Source: Paludibacterium yongneupense DSM 18731 | GTDB taxonomy: Bacteria; Pseudomonadota; Gammaproteobacteria; Burkholderiales; Chromobacteriaceae | Length of the DNA stretch: 41,103 bases | Direction: 5' to 3' | Assembly (NCBI RefSeq): GCF_000422925.1 | Contig: NZ_AUGZ01000035.1 | Span: 1-41,103, forward strand | Part shown: positions 8,364 through 17,122 of the stretch, piece by piece | Numbering within the stretch: position 1 is the first letter of the stretch | Layout of the letters: every line of letters begins with the position of its first letter | Translations under genes and position numbers: made by a program | The notes under the pieces: generated by a model | What the model saw: the letters and a program-made list of their open reading frames with translations, nothing else | What the model was told of the DNA's origin: nothing | The model's database searches: none

Positions 8364-8993
8364 CTATAAAACAAGCCGCCCGAGGCGTGTCTTATCGACA
8401 CCGTAGGCCCGCAGAAAAACGGCAAGCGCGCGCCGCACCGTCTGCGCAACCGACGGCAGCGCATCCGCCTCCACCGCCAGCAGCAGCAGCGGGTCGCGCC
8501 GTTCGGCCTGCAGCAGCATCAGCAGATGCAAGGACGCCAGCGAGGCATCGTCGTCGCGCAAATCACCCCGGTCCATGCATGCGCGCAGATAGCGCGCGAG
8601 TTGCCTGCGCGTCGCATCCGGCCCGTACTTGTAGAAATCGCGCCCGAGATTCGCACGCGCAGGCTCGGCATAAACAATGCGCTGCACTTCGAGAATCTTC
8701 GGCTGGCACACGAAGGCAAGATAGGTCTCGCCGAAGGCATGCAAGGTCGCAAGCAGCTCGCCCTCCGGGTCCAGGGTATCGTACAGGTGCACCTGACTAT
8801 CGCGAACGGAGCGGTACACGACCTCGACGAACAGGGCCTCCTTGGAGGCGAAATAGTTGTAGAGCGTCGCCTTGGACCCCCCGAGCTGCGCCGTGATCTC
8901 GTCCATCGAGGTCGCGTCGAAGCCCTTCTCGTGAAATAGCCGTTCCGCCACATCCATGATGGCCTGACGACGGCTCTCTTGCTTCATCCGCAT
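8364..8993 (-). CDS. TetR/AcrR-family transcriptional regulator (orphan)
   Basis: The predicted protein has 209 residues with an N-terminal TetR helix-turn-helix. IMDVAERLFHEKGFDATS is helix 1-2, then EITAQLGGSKATLYNYFASK is the recognition helix region. The C-terminal half (LAFVCQPKILEVQRIVYAE...) resembles the AefR-type ligand-binding domain. Three in-frame ATG codons (9008, 8993, 8987) are possible; 8993 is preferred because GGAAG lies 5 bases upstream. No efflux gene lies next to it on this strand, so its target is not evident. Confidence 0.85.
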   Translation of the reverse strand: MRMKQESRRQAIMDVAERLFHEKGFDATSMDEITAQLGGSKATLYNYFASKEALFVEVVYRSVRDSQVHLYDTLDPEGELLATLHAFGETYLAFVCQPKILEVQRIVYAEPARANLGRDFYKYGPDATRRQLARYLRACMDRGDLRDDDASLASLHLLMLLQAERRDPLLLLAVEADALPSVAQTVRRALAVFLRAYGVDKTRLGRLVL

Positions 8994-9354
8994 AGCGCTT
9001 CCATTCATAACCGGACAGTTCAGTATAGCTTTTTGCGCCCCGCCCGTCTTCAAAGCTGTACAATGTGGTTTAGTTATATGCAAAAACGGGACGCGCCCCG
9101 CTCGATTTGCCGGCGGCACTCCGGGCGCCGAGACGCCCGGGGCCGGCGCGGCGGTAGCCGTCAGCCGGAAAACGATGCCCGCGACCGTCGTGCCAGGCCG
9201 CAACGCCGGAGATGTCGCACGGCCGGCACGAAATCCCGGCATGGTCGGCAGTGTCATCGCTCAACATCGCTGGTGGCGGGATTCGGCACACCATGGCTCG
9301 CACCAGGAGGCAAGGGGGACGGGTAAAAAAAGCGCACATCGAAACGGCGGCTCT
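8994..9354. other. Intergenic region with no recognised gene
   Basis: This 361-bp stretch lies between the stop of the small unknown gene (9355) and the TetR start (8993), both on the minus strand. It should hold the TetR promoter: AT-rich sequence occurs around 9005-9035 and 9055-9085. The rest is GC-rich. Open frames here on either strand have no convincing ribosome site or recognisable protein. Confidence 0.5.
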
Positions 9355-9615
9355 TCAGGCTGGCTTCATCATCCCTTGCGTGACAATGAAGTCATTGCCG
9401 TGACGACGCACCAGGCGCGCGAGCTCGGCTTCGAACCGTTCCCAGTTGGATTCGAGCAGGCTCAGCGAATTCATGTCGCCCAGCGGCGGCAGGCTCAGCC
9501 AGGCGTCGACCACGCGCGGCTCGAGGTGAAAAAAGGCGGGATAGCCATCCAGCCGTGTGTTTACCAGGATGTTCCCGCTGCGATCCAGCCGAGCGGCCAG
9601 CAGTTTCATCTTCAT
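9355..9615 (-). CDS. Small hypothetical protein
   Basis: This 86-residue cytoplasmic protein has no recognised family. A strong AAGGAGGT ribosome site lies 6 bases before ATG 9615, the main reason to accept it. The sequence begins MKMKLLAARLDRSGNIL and contains PAFFHLEPRVVDAWLSLPPL and a mixed-charge helix around ESNWERFEAELARLVRR. It has no signal peptide, membrane helix or cysteine pair. It is transcribed away from the efflux operon and towards the TetR gene. Function unknown. Confidence 0.65.
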   Translation of the reverse strand: MKMKLLAARLDRSGNILVNTRLDGYPAFFHLEPRVVDAWLSLPPLGDMNSLSLLESNWERFEAELARLVRRHGNDFIVTQGMMKPA

Positions 9616-9715
9616 GGCGACCTCCTTTCATGGCGTGCAGACTAGGGCATTCGTCCTCTGAATACAAGCCAGGCCGCGCATTGTGCCAGGCAACAATTGC
9701 AACTACATTTAAATT

Positions 9716-9816
9716 AATCATCAAGTATGACGTTGTTGTTCCCTGCATTGCCTGCAACACCAGGTCCACGACTTGGCAGCCGGTCCGGCGTCTCTCCCGC
9801 CGACCGGCTTTTTTTC
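9716..9816 (+). ncRNA. Candidate small RNA ending at an orphan terminator
   Basis: A strong intrinsic terminator (9778-9816) on the plus strand has no plus-strand gene upstream: the nearest genes to the left are all on the minus strand. About 60 bases before the hairpin, TTGTGC (9681-9686), a 17-base spacer and TACATT (9704-9709) could form a promoter, giving a transcript of about 100 nt starting near 9716. The unpaired 5' part would contain U- and C-rich sequence. This is inference; the promoter match is only fair. Confidence 0.35.
9778..9816 (+). terminator. Rho-independent terminator (orphan)
   Basis: AGCCGGT (9778-9784) pairs with ACCGGCT (9803-9809), and the stem continues inward with CGGCG/CGCCG after a one-base bulge. 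Seven T follow from 9809. No plus-strand coding region precedes it. Confidence 0.75.
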
Positions 9817-9903
9817 AGTGCGTCGCACATCAGCACCCTGGCCCACCCCTGAAGACTGCTGTTTCCGACCGTGGCAGGGAGCAAATAATGACACTTGATT
9901 TTC

Positions 9904-9919
9904 TTATACAGGCGTATAA
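9904..9919 (+). promoter_or_regulatory. Probable TetR operator overlapping the efflux-operon promoter
   Basis: The perfect inverted repeat TTATAC-AGGC-GTATAA ends 9 bases before the TetR start codon. TATAAA at 9915-9920 can serve as the -10 box, so a repressor bound here would block the promoter. Its place directly before the regulator gene suggests autoregulation of the whole operon. No Shine-Dalgarno sequence lies between the -10 and ATG 9929, so the transcript is probably leaderless or nearly so. Confidence 0.55.
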
Positions 9920-9928
9920 AATCACACC

Positions 9929-10570
9929 ATGATCACGACTCAACAACGTCTGCTCGAGACCGGTCTCGACATCGCCCGCCGACACGGCCTGCGCAGTCTC
10001 ACGGTGCGAGGACTCGCCCTGCAGGCCGGCGTCAACCCCGGCAGCTTCGTCTACCACTTCGGTACACGCGAGCGCTTTATCGAGGCCCTGATCGAGCACT
10101 GGTATGCGCCGCTGCTGGAACGCCTGACCTTGCGCGCACGCGCAGGCGGTTCGCCCCAGGCCCGCCTGCTCAGCCTGCTGGAACAATTGCTGGACAACCT
10201 GCTCGATCATGGCAGCTTCATCGGGCAGTTATTCATGGATGCCACCGCCGGCGAGGCTGGCGTACTCCGCTTTATCGCGACCCTCGGCGACCGCCATATC
10301 CGCCTGATGCTCGAGGCCGTGGCCGATGCCCAGCGCGCGGGCCAAATCCAGGCGGACGAGCCCATCCATGTCCTGATGTTCATTATGGCGGCAGCCGGTC
10401 TGCCCGCCTTGCTGCACTTCGGCCTGGCCGAGCCCAAATGCCTGCCGGCCGAAATCTGCGACGCGCTCGACCGTCTCGCCGCCGACCGCGATCATGTCCG
10501 CCGCCGCCTGCGCTGGGCGCTCGCCGGTGTCGCTTATGGAGCTCACCCTGTATGCAACGACGTTCCCTGA
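9929..10570 (+). CDS. TetR-family regulator of the efflux operon (CecR-like)
   Basis: This 213-residue repressor-type protein has an N-terminal HTH: SLTVRGLALQAGVNPGSF is followed by VYHFGTRERFIEALI. It is the first gene of an operon with the same order as E. coli cecR(ybiH)-ybhGFSR, so it probably senses a drug-like ligand and controls this exporter. ATG 9929 lacks an upstream ribosome site; a leaderless start just after the -10 box is likely. The end overlaps the adaptor gene by 19 bp, which suggests translational coupling. The ligand is unknown. Confidence 0.85.
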   Translation: MITTQQRLLETGLDIARRHGLRSLTVRGLALQAGVNPGSFVYHFGTRERFIEALIEHWYAPLLERLTLRARAGGSPQARLLSLLEQLLDNLLDHGSFIGQLFMDATAGEAGVLRFIATLGDRHIRLMLEAVADAQRAGQIQADEPIHVLMFIMAAAGLPALLHFGLAEPKCLPAEICDALDRLAADRDHVRRRLRWALAGVAYGAHPVCNDVP

Positions 10571-11535
10571 TTCTTATCGGCGCAGCCGCCGTCCTTGCGC
10601 TGGCAGCCGGCTGGGCCTGGCATCAAAGCCGGCGCGACGACGGCAGCCTGACCCTCTATGGCAACATCGACATCCGTAGCGTCAATCTGGCGTTCCGGGT
10701 CGGTGGGCGCTTGCAGACGCTGAACGTGGACGAGGGCGCGATCGTGCACGCAGGCCAGCCGCTCGGCCAACTCGACGCCGAACCCCTGCGCCACGCCCTG
10801 GCCGACGCCGAGGCTAACCGCGCGCTGCAGGCCGCCAACGCCGCGCTCTACCACCACGGCACGCGGCAGCAGGATGTCGCCGCCGCGCGCGCGAATCTGG
10901 CCGGCTTGAACGCGACGCTGGCGGGCGCCGAAAAAGCTCTCGCGCGGCAACAGCAGCTGGCCGGCACCGGAGCCGCCCCGGCGCGGGCGCTCGACGACGC
11001 CCGCGCGACCCGCGACGCGGCGGCGGCCCAGGCCGCTAGTGCCGCGCAAAAACTGGATGCGCTCAGCCAGGGCTTCCGGCGCGAGGAAGTCGCGGCGGCC
11101 GATGCCAATCTCAAACGCGCCGATGCGGCCCTGGCCAGCGCCCGCCTGCAATGGCAGGACAGCACCCTGGTCGCGCCTTCCGACGGCGTCATCATGACGC
11201 GGGCGGTCGAGCCCGGCAGCATGCTCGGCGCAGGCGCCACGGTCTTTACGCTATCCCTGACGCGGCCGGTATGGGCACGCGTCTATATCGGCGAAACAGA
11301 GCTCGGCCGTGCCGCGATCGGTCGCGCGGTCACCCTGTACAGCGACAGCCGCCCCGGCCATCCCTACCACGGTCGCATCGGTTTCGTCTCGCCGGCCGCC
11401 GAGTTCACCCCCAAGAACGTCGAGACCGAAGACCTGCGCAGCGCGCTCGTCTATCGTGTGCGCATCGTGGTGCAGGACCCCGATGCCGCGCTGCGGCAAG
11501 GCATGCCGATCACCGTCGTCCTGCCCGCGCGGTGA
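10552..11535 (+). CDS. HlyD-family periplasmic adaptor (YbhG-like)
   Basis: This 327-residue membrane-fusion protein has an N-terminal signal anchor (SLILIGAAAVLALAAGWAW), a lipoyl-like half-motif (VGGRLQTLNVDEGAIVHAGQ), a long Ala-rich coiled-coil hairpin at about residues 85-205 and the second lipoyl half (STLVAPSDGVIMTRAVEPG). A beta-barrel domain follows (VWARVYIGE...). It links the inner-membrane ABC unit to an outer-membrane channel. ATG 10552 lies inside the end of the TetR gene with GGAG about 10 bases upstream. The ABC ATPase gene starts 5 bases after its stop. Confidence 0.9.
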   Translation: MQRRSLILIGAAAVLALAAGWAWHQSRRDDGSLTLYGNIDIRSVNLAFRVGGRLQTLNVDEGAIVHAGQPLGQLDAEPLRHALADAEANRALQAANAALYHHGTRQQDVAAARANLAGLNATLAGAEKALARQQQLAGTGAAPARALDDARATRDAAAAQAASAAQKLDALSQGFRREEVAAADANLKRADAALASARLQWQDSTLVAPSDGVIMTRAVEPGSMLGAGATVFTLSLTRPVWARVYIGETELGRAAIGRAVTLYSDSRPGHPYHGRIGFVSPAAEFTPKNVETEDLRSALVYRVRIVVQDPDAALRQGMPITVVLPAR

Positions 11536-11540
11536 ACGCG

Positions 11541-13286
11541 ATGGACACCGAATTCGCGATTCGCGCCGACGGTCTGGAAAAACGCTTCCCCGGAGCCGGC
11601 CCGGCAGCCATCGCCGGCATCGATCTGCGCCTGCGCCGCGGCCTGATCACCGGCCTGGCCGGTCCGGATGGCGCAGGCAAGACCACGCTGCTGCGCCTGT
11701 GCGCAGGCCTGCTGGGGGCAAGCGGAGGGACACTGGCGGTCGAGGGGCACGACCCCGGCATCGATGCCGCACGCCTGCACGACATCATCGGCTATATGCC
11801 GCAGAAATTCGGCCTGTACGAAGACCTGACCGTACTGGAAAACCTCGAACTGTATGCGGATCTGCGCCAGATCATCGGCACGGACAGACGCGAGCGCTTC
11901 GACCGGCTGCTGGACTTTACCGACCTGGAGCGCTTCACTTCGCGCGCGGCCGGCAAACTGTCGGGCGGCATGAAGCAGAAGCTTGGCCTGGCGTGCGCGC
12001 TGCTGGGCACCCCGCGCGTGCTGCTGCTCGACGAACCCAGTGTCGGCGTCGATCCGATCTCGCGACGCGAGTTGTGGAGCATGGTCAAAACCCTCGCCCA
12101 TGACGGCATGACCGTGCTGTGGAGTACGTCCTATCTGGATGAAGCCGAAGCCTGCGATGAAGTGTGTCTGATGCATGCCGGCCGCATCGCCTATGCCGGC
12201 CCGCCGCAGACGCTGATGGGTCGGATGGAGGGACGCAGCGTGCAGATCCGCGACATCGAGGGCAGCCGCCGCCAGCTGCTGCAGCGCATCCAGCGACGCG
12301 ATGACATCATCGACGCGGTCATACAGGGCCGACAGCTGCGGCTGGTATTGGCCGCCGGCGCCGCCCTCCCCGACCCGGGCGAGCTCGGAGCCGGGACGCA
12401 AGCCCGTGTCGTGCCCGTCGCGCCACGGCTGGAGGACGCGTTCATCGATCTCGCCGGCGCGGTGCGGCACGAGTCGCAACTGGCGGCACGGCTGACGGTG
12501 CGCCCGCTGCCAGACGGGGTCGACGATGGCGCCGTGATCGAAGCGCAAGCGCTGACGCGGCGCTTCGGCGATTTCGTCGCCACCGACCATATCGACTTTC
12601 GCGTCGCGCGCGGCGAAATTTTCGGGCTGCTCGGGCCCAATGGCGCCGGCAAATCGACCACGTTCAAGATGATGTGCGGCCTGCTCGCGCCGAGTGCCGG
12701 CCGCGCGCAGGTCATGGGCCTCGATTTGCAGAAAAGTCCGAGCCGGGCACGTCAGCAAATCGGGTATATGGCGCAAAAGTTTTCCCTCTACGGGCAGTTG
12801 AACATTCTCCAGAATCTGCGCTTCTTTTCGGGGGTTTACGGACTGAGCGGACGCCGGCAGCGCGAACGGATCGCAGAGATGGTCGACATTTTTTCTTTCG
12901 GCGACTATCTGGAACAGGATGCGGGCCAGCTTCCGCTCGGCATCAAGCAGCGCCTGGCGCTGGCCTGTGCACTGATGCATGCGCCAGGCATCCTATTTCT
13001 CGACGAACCGACATCTGGCGTCGATCCGGCCACACGCCGCGAATTCTGGTCGCACATCAACGGACTCGTGGACAAGGGCGTCACCGTGATGGTCACCACC
13101 CACTTCATGGATGAAGCCGAGTATTGCGACCGCATCGGCCTCGTCTATCGCGGCCGCATGATCGCCAGCGGCACCCCGGATGCGCTCAAACAGCTGGCCG
13201 CGACCGCCGACATGCCCGACCCGGGCATGGAGGCCGCCTTCATCCGCCTGATCGAAAACGACGATAGCGCGAGGAGACCCGCATGA
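11541..13286 (+). CDS. ABC exporter ATPase with two nucleotide-binding domains (YbhF-like)
   Basis: This 581-residue cytoplasmic protein contains two ABC ATPase domains. The first (about residues 5-235) has GPDGAGKTT, LSGGMKQKLGLACALL and LLLDEPSVGVDP. The second (about 330-560) has GPNGAGKST, signature-like LPLGIKQRLALACAL and LFLDEPTSGVDP. The tandem arrangement is that of YbhF, which pairs with two ABC-2 permeases. A GTG at 11532 overlapping the previous stop is an alternative start; ATG 11541 is taken as simpler. Its stop overlaps the next start (ATGA, 13283-13286), so translation is coupled. Confidence 0.92.
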   Translation: MDTEFAIRADGLEKRFPGAGPAAIAGIDLRLRRGLITGLAGPDGAGKTTLLRLCAGLLGASGGTLAVEGHDPGIDAARLHDIIGYMPQKFGLYEDLTVLENLELYADLRQIIGTDRRERFDRLLDFTDLERFTSRAAGKLSGGMKQKLGLACALLGTPRVLLLDEPSVGVDPISRRELWSMVKTLAHDGMTVLWSTSYLDEAEACDEVCLMHAGRIAYAGPPQTLMGRMEGRSVQIRDIEGSRRQLLQRIQRRDDIIDAVIQGRQLRLVLAAGAALPDPGELGAGTQARVVPVAPRLEDAFIDLAGAVRHESQLAARLTVRPLPDGVDDGAVIEAQALTRRFGDFVATDHIDFRVARGEIFGLLGPNGAGKSTTFKMMCGLLAPSAGRAQVMGLDLQKSPSRARQQIGYMAQKFSLYGQLNILQNLRFFSGVYGLSGRRQRERIAEMVDIFSFGDYLEQDAGQLPLGIKQRLALACALMHAPGILFLDEPTSGVDPATRREFWSHINGLVDKGVTVMVTTHFMDEAEYCDRIGLVYRGRMIASGTPDALKQLAATADMPDPGMEAAFIRLIENDDSARRPA

Positions 13287-14401
13287 GGCCCGCCGTACGG
13301 CGGCTGTGGGCACTGTGCCGCAAAGAAAGCTTCCAGATCGTTCGCGATCCGAGCAGCATCCTGATCGCCTTCGTGCTGCCGGTGATGCTGTTGTTCATCT
13401 ATGGCTACGGCATCAATCTCGACGCCAGCCGCCTGCACGTCGGCATCGTATTGGAGAGCGACTCCGCCGACGCGCAAAGTTTCACCCAGGCTTTATACGG
13501 CTCGCCGTATATCGACCCGGTGCGCAGCCACGACAGGCGGGTCATGCTGCGGCGGCTGGACCAGGGCGAAGTCCGCGCCGTGGTGATCGTGCCACCGGAT
13601 TTTTCGCGCCGCCTGGCGCAAGGGCAGACCGCGCTCGAAGTCCTGACCGACGGCGCAGAGCCGAACACGGCCAACTTTGCCGCCAGCTATCTGCAGAACG
13701 TCTGGCTGACGTGGCAGCAACAGCGCGCGCGCGACAGCGGCCGCCCCGCGACGGCACCCATCACGCTCACGCCGCGCTACTGGTTCAACCCATCCACCGT
13801 CAGCCGCAATTATCTGGTGCCCGGGTCGATCGCCGTCATCATGACCATCATCGGCGCGCTGCTCACGTCCCTGGTGATCGCCCGCGAGTGGGAGCACGGC
13901 ACCATGGAGGCGCTGCTGTCGACGCCGGTCACGCGTTTCGAGCTCCTGCTGTCCAAGATCCTGCCCTATTATCTGCTCGGCATCTGCGCAATGCTGCTGT
14001 GCGTGCTGGTCGCCCGTTTTCTGATGCAGGTTCCCTTCCACGGCAGCATCGTCGTTCTGTTCGCTGTCAGCAGCTTGTTTCTCGGCAGCGCGCTCGGCCT
14101 CGGCCTGCTGCTGTCCAGCGCGACCCGCAACCAGTTTCTCGCGGCCCAGGCCGCGCTGACAGCCGCCTTCCTGCCGGCGATCATGCTGTCAGGTTTTGTG
14201 TTCGAAATCGCCAGCATGCCGGCTCCGGTGCGAGCGGTCACCTACCTGATTCCCGCCCGCTACTTCGTCAGTGCCTTGCAGACCCTGTTCCAGGCCGGCA
14301 CCCTCTGGCCGGTGCTGCTGCCCGACCTGCTGTTCCTGCTGTTGTCGGCGGTGTTCTGGCTCGGTCTGACTGCGCGTCAGAGCGCGCGCCGGCTCGATTG
14401 A
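13283..14401 (+). CDS. ABC-2 type permease (YbhS-like)
   Basis: This 372-residue inner-membrane permease of the ABC-2 family has an N-terminal helix (ILIAFVLPVMLLFIYGYGI), a large periplasmic domain to about residue 175, then five closely spaced helices containing SIAVIMTIIGALLTSLVIAREWEHGTME (given in part), the conserved REWEHGTMEALLSTP segment and PAIMLSGFVFEI. It should form a heterodimer with the next permease, energised by the double ATPase. The operon order ATPase-permease-permease matches ybhFSR. Confidence 0.92.
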   Translation: MRPAVRRLWALCRKESFQIVRDPSSILIAFVLPVMLLFIYGYGINLDASRLHVGIVLESDSADAQSFTQALYGSPYIDPVRSHDRRVMLRRLDQGEVRAVVIVPPDFSRRLAQGQTALEVLTDGAEPNTANFAASYLQNVWLTWQQQRARDSGRPATAPITLTPRYWFNPSTVSRNYLVPGSIAVIMTIIGALLTSLVIAREWEHGTMEALLSTPVTRFELLLSKILPYYLLGICAMLLCVLVARFLMQVPFHGSIVVLFAVSSLFLGSALGLGLLLSSATRNQFLAAQAALTAAFLPAIMLSGFVFEIASMPAPVRAVTYLIPARYFVSALQTLFQAGTLWPVLLPDLLFLLLSAVFWLGLTARQSARRLD

Positions 14402-14414
14402 GAGGAGAACGCGC

Positions 14415-15515
14415 ATGTGGCACCGTCTGTTGACGCTGATCGTCAAGGAGTTGCAGGCTCTGCTCAGAACGACGCAGGGGCGGCGCATGCTGATCATGCC
14501 GGTCGTGATCCAGTTGGCAGTCTTTCCCTTCGCCGCCACGCTGGAAGTCAAAAACGCGACGCTCGCGATCTATGACCAGGATCAGGGCGCGGCATCGATC
14601 GAACTGACGCAGCGGCTGGGAGCGGGCAGCGCCTTCACCCGGCTGCTCGTCGTTCACGACGAGGCCGGTCTGAAACGGGCGATAGACGAGAAACGGGCCT
14701 TGCTCGCGCTGCGTTTCGCACCGGATTTTTCGCGCCGCGTCGAATCGGGGCAGCCGGCCGACATCCAGGCCATCATAGACGGACGCCGTTCGAACAGCGC
14801 CCAGATCGCCTTTTCCTACGTCGGCCATGTGGTCGACGATTACGCGCTCGAGCGCGGAAACGGCAACGGCAGCGCATCGCAAATCGCGGTGCGCAATCTG
14901 TACAACCCCGATCTCGAGTATCGCTGGTTCGTCCTCCCCTGCCTGATCGCGATCATTACAACCGTAGGCTGCCTGATCGTCACGGCCTTGTCGCTCGCAC
15001 GCGAACGCGAAGAAGGGACGTTCGAACAATTGCTGGTTTCGCCGCTGACGCCGGCCTACATCATGGCCGGCAAGGCGGCGCCGGCCATTCTGGTCGCCAT
15101 GGTGCAGGCCACGCTGATCGCCGCCGCCGCGGTGTGGATTTTTCATGTTCCCATGCGCGGTCCGATCTGGCTGCTTTATCTCGGCATGCTGTGTTACAGC
15201 GTGTCGCTGATCGGCTTCGGCCTGTTCATTTCCGCGCTGTGCTCGACCCAGCAGCAAGCGTTTCTCGGCGTGTTCTGCTTCATGGCGCCGGCCGTGATTC
15301 TGTCCGGCTATATGGCGCCGGTCGAGAACATGCCGCCCGTTCTGCAATGGGTGTCCGCCGCCGATCCGCTCACTCACTTCATCATCATCGTGAAGGGAGT
15401 GTTCCTGAAGAACTACGACTTCGCCCTGGCCTGGCCCGAACTCTGGCCCCTGTTACTTATCGCCGCGATCACCCTGGCTCTCGCCTACGGGATGTTTCGC
15501 CGCCACAGCGCTTAA
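14415..15515 (+). CDS. ABC-2 type permease (YbhR-like)
   Basis: This 366-residue permease is homologous in layout to the preceding one: an N-terminal helix (LIMPVVIQLAVFPFAATLE), a periplasmic domain, then the membrane block with ALSLAREREEGTFEQLLVSP (the ABC-2 coupling region) and PAVILSGYMAPVENMP. GAGGAGA sits about 7 bases before ATG 14415. It starts 13 bp after the first permease and 13 bp before the outer-membrane factor gene, inside the same operon. Confidence 0.92.
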   Translation: MWHRLLTLIVKELQALLRTTQGRRMLIMPVVIQLAVFPFAATLEVKNATLAIYDQDQGAASIELTQRLGAGSAFTRLLVVHDEAGLKRAIDEKRALLALRFAPDFSRRVESGQPADIQAIIDGRRSNSAQIAFSYVGHVVDDYALERGNGNGSASQIAVRNLYNPDLEYRWFVLPCLIAIITTVGCLIVTALSLAREREEGTFEQLLVSPLTPAYIMAGKAAPAILVAMVQATLIAAAAVWIFHVPMRGPIWLLYLGMLCYSVSLIGFGLFISALCSTQQQAFLGVFCFMAPAVILSGYMAPVENMPPVLQWVSAADPLTHFIIIVKGVFLKNYDFALAWPELWPLLLIAAITLALAYGMFRRHSA

Positions 15516-15528
15516 GCGGGAAACCATC

Positions 15529-16992
15529 ATGACCCACCAGTTCGCCCCCCTGCTCTGCCTCACCCTGCTGGCCGCCTGCAGTGTCGGCCCCGACTATCGC
15601 GCCCCCGATGCCCGCTCCCTGCCCACGCACTTCATGGGCGAAAGCGCGGCGACATCGGCTGCCGCCGGCCGCGACGACTGGTGGCGCGACTTCGGCGATC
15701 CGCGCCTCGACAGCCTGGTTGCCGCCGCCCTGCGCGACAGCCCCGACCTGCACGCCGCCGCCGCCCGCGTGCGTGTCGCCCGCGCCGAGGCAGGTATTGC
15801 TGCCGCCAATCGGGCTCCCACCCTGCAGGCACGTGCGCGCACCTCGCGCGATCAACTGAGCCGTAATGGCGAAAGCTTCGCCAATATGCCGATCGCCAAT
15901 CCGCAAACCGCGTTCACCGATCGTCTGGTCGGCTTCGACGCCAGCTGGGAGATCGATCTGTTCGGACACAATGCGCGCGCGCTCGAGGCGGCCTCGGCCC
16001 GTGCCGACAGCGCACTCGAGCAGCAGCACGACGCGGTCGTGCTGGTGGCGGCCGAGACCGCGCGCCTGTACTTCGATTACCGTAGCGGGCAGCGGCGGCA
16101 GCTGAATCTGCAGCGACAGATCGATGCGGCGGAAGAAGATCTGCATCTGACCCGGCGCGCGCAAGCGGCCGGCATCGTCGGCGCCGGCGACAGCGCCGCC
16201 GCCTCGGCCACGCTGGACACCGCCCGTGCCGCGCTGGCACCGCTTGAGGCCGCGACGCGCGCGAGCCTGGCCAGCCTGGCCGCGCTGCTGGCACGCGACA
16301 GCCGGGGACTGCAAGACGAGCTTGGCGCGGCGGACGGCAGCCTGGCCTTGCCGACGCGCGTCCCGGCCGGCTTGCCATCCGAGCTGCTGCGGCGGCGCCC
16401 CGACATCCGTCGCGCCGAACGCGAACGCGCGGCAGCCAGCGCCGACATCGGCACGGCCGAGGCCGCGCGCTATCCGAGCTTCAGCCTCACCGGCAGCGCC
16501 GGCTTCGACTCGATCCACAGCGGAACGCTGACCGACCAGGCCAGCCGTTTCTGGAGTATCGGCCCCACGCTCACGCTGCCCCTCTTCAACGCAGGGCGTC
16601 TGCAAGATCGTGTCGACTCCAGCCGTGCCGCCTTCGACGCCGCCGACGCCACCTATCGCAAGGCCGTGTTCGCGGCGCTGGCCGACACCGAGGGCGCGCT
16701 GGTCCGCTACCAGCAGGAATGCGGCCGCAGGCGCGATCTCGCGCACGCCGCGGCGGCCGGCGCCGAAGCGCTATGGCTCGCCCAGCGCCGCTTCGAAGCG
16801 GGCGAAGCCTCCCGTCTCGACGTGCTCGCCGCCAGCATCGCCTGGCGCGGTCAGGTCGACCAGCAACTGGCGTCCGAAGGGCAGTGCGCGGCCAATATCA
16901 TCGCCTTGCACAAGGCGCTGGGCGGTGGCTGGGGGGCCGCCGCCGATGCGACGGAACGCGACGGGGATTTACTTACACGGCGAATTCCATAA
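15529..16992 (+). CDS. NodT-family outer-membrane efflux lipoprotein
   Basis: This 487-residue outer-membrane factor of the OprM/NodT type has a lipoprotein signal ending LTLLAAC, with Cys17 as the lipidation site, followed by SVGPDYRAP, the standard start of these channels. Two OEP repeats follow; landmarks are DDWWRDFGDPRLDSLV, FDASWEIDLFGHN, ELLRRRPDIRRAE and FWSIGPTLTLPLFNAGRL. It forms the trimeric exit duct of the exporter. E. coli ybhGFSR lacks such a gene and borrows TolC, so this operon encodes a complete three-part pump. No clear terminator follows. Confidence 0.93.
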   Translation: MTHQFAPLLCLTLLAACSVGPDYRAPDARSLPTHFMGESAATSAAAGRDDWWRDFGDPRLDSLVAAALRDSPDLHAAAARVRVARAEAGIAAANRAPTLQARARTSRDQLSRNGESFANMPIANPQTAFTDRLVGFDASWEIDLFGHNARALEAASARADSALEQQHDAVVLVAAETARLYFDYRSGQRRQLNLQRQIDAAEEDLHLTRRAQAAGIVGAGDSAAASATLDTARAALAPLEAATRASLASLAALLARDSRGLQDELGAADGSLALPTRVPAGLPSELLRRRPDIRRAERERAAASADIGTAEAARYPSFSLTGSAGFDSIHSGTLTDQASRFWSIGPTLTLPLFNAGRLQDRVDSSRAAFDAADATYRKAVFAALADTEGALVRYQQECGRRRDLAHAAAAGAEALWLAQRRFEAGEASRLDVLAASIAWRGQVDQQLASEGQCAANIIALHKALGGGWGAAADATERDGDLLTRRIP

Positions 16993-17122
16993 AAATAGAC
17001 GGCATCAGCCCACTACTGTGTTCATTCGATGAGATTTCTACCCACCCCGGCCAGTTGGCGATGGCGGCAGTAATACAACGCCCGTTTTTTTCAACTCCAC
17101 TCGCCCACTGCAAGGAAATCTC

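Noticed and set aside
11451-12980. A 509-codon minus-strand frame inside the double ATPase gene
   Set aside because: It is antisense to well-supported ABC motifs and has no recognisable domain or ribosome site.
16993-17122. A tryptophan attenuator or leader peptide before trpE
   Set aside because: No short frame with Trp codons and no terminator/antiterminator hairpin pair is visible.
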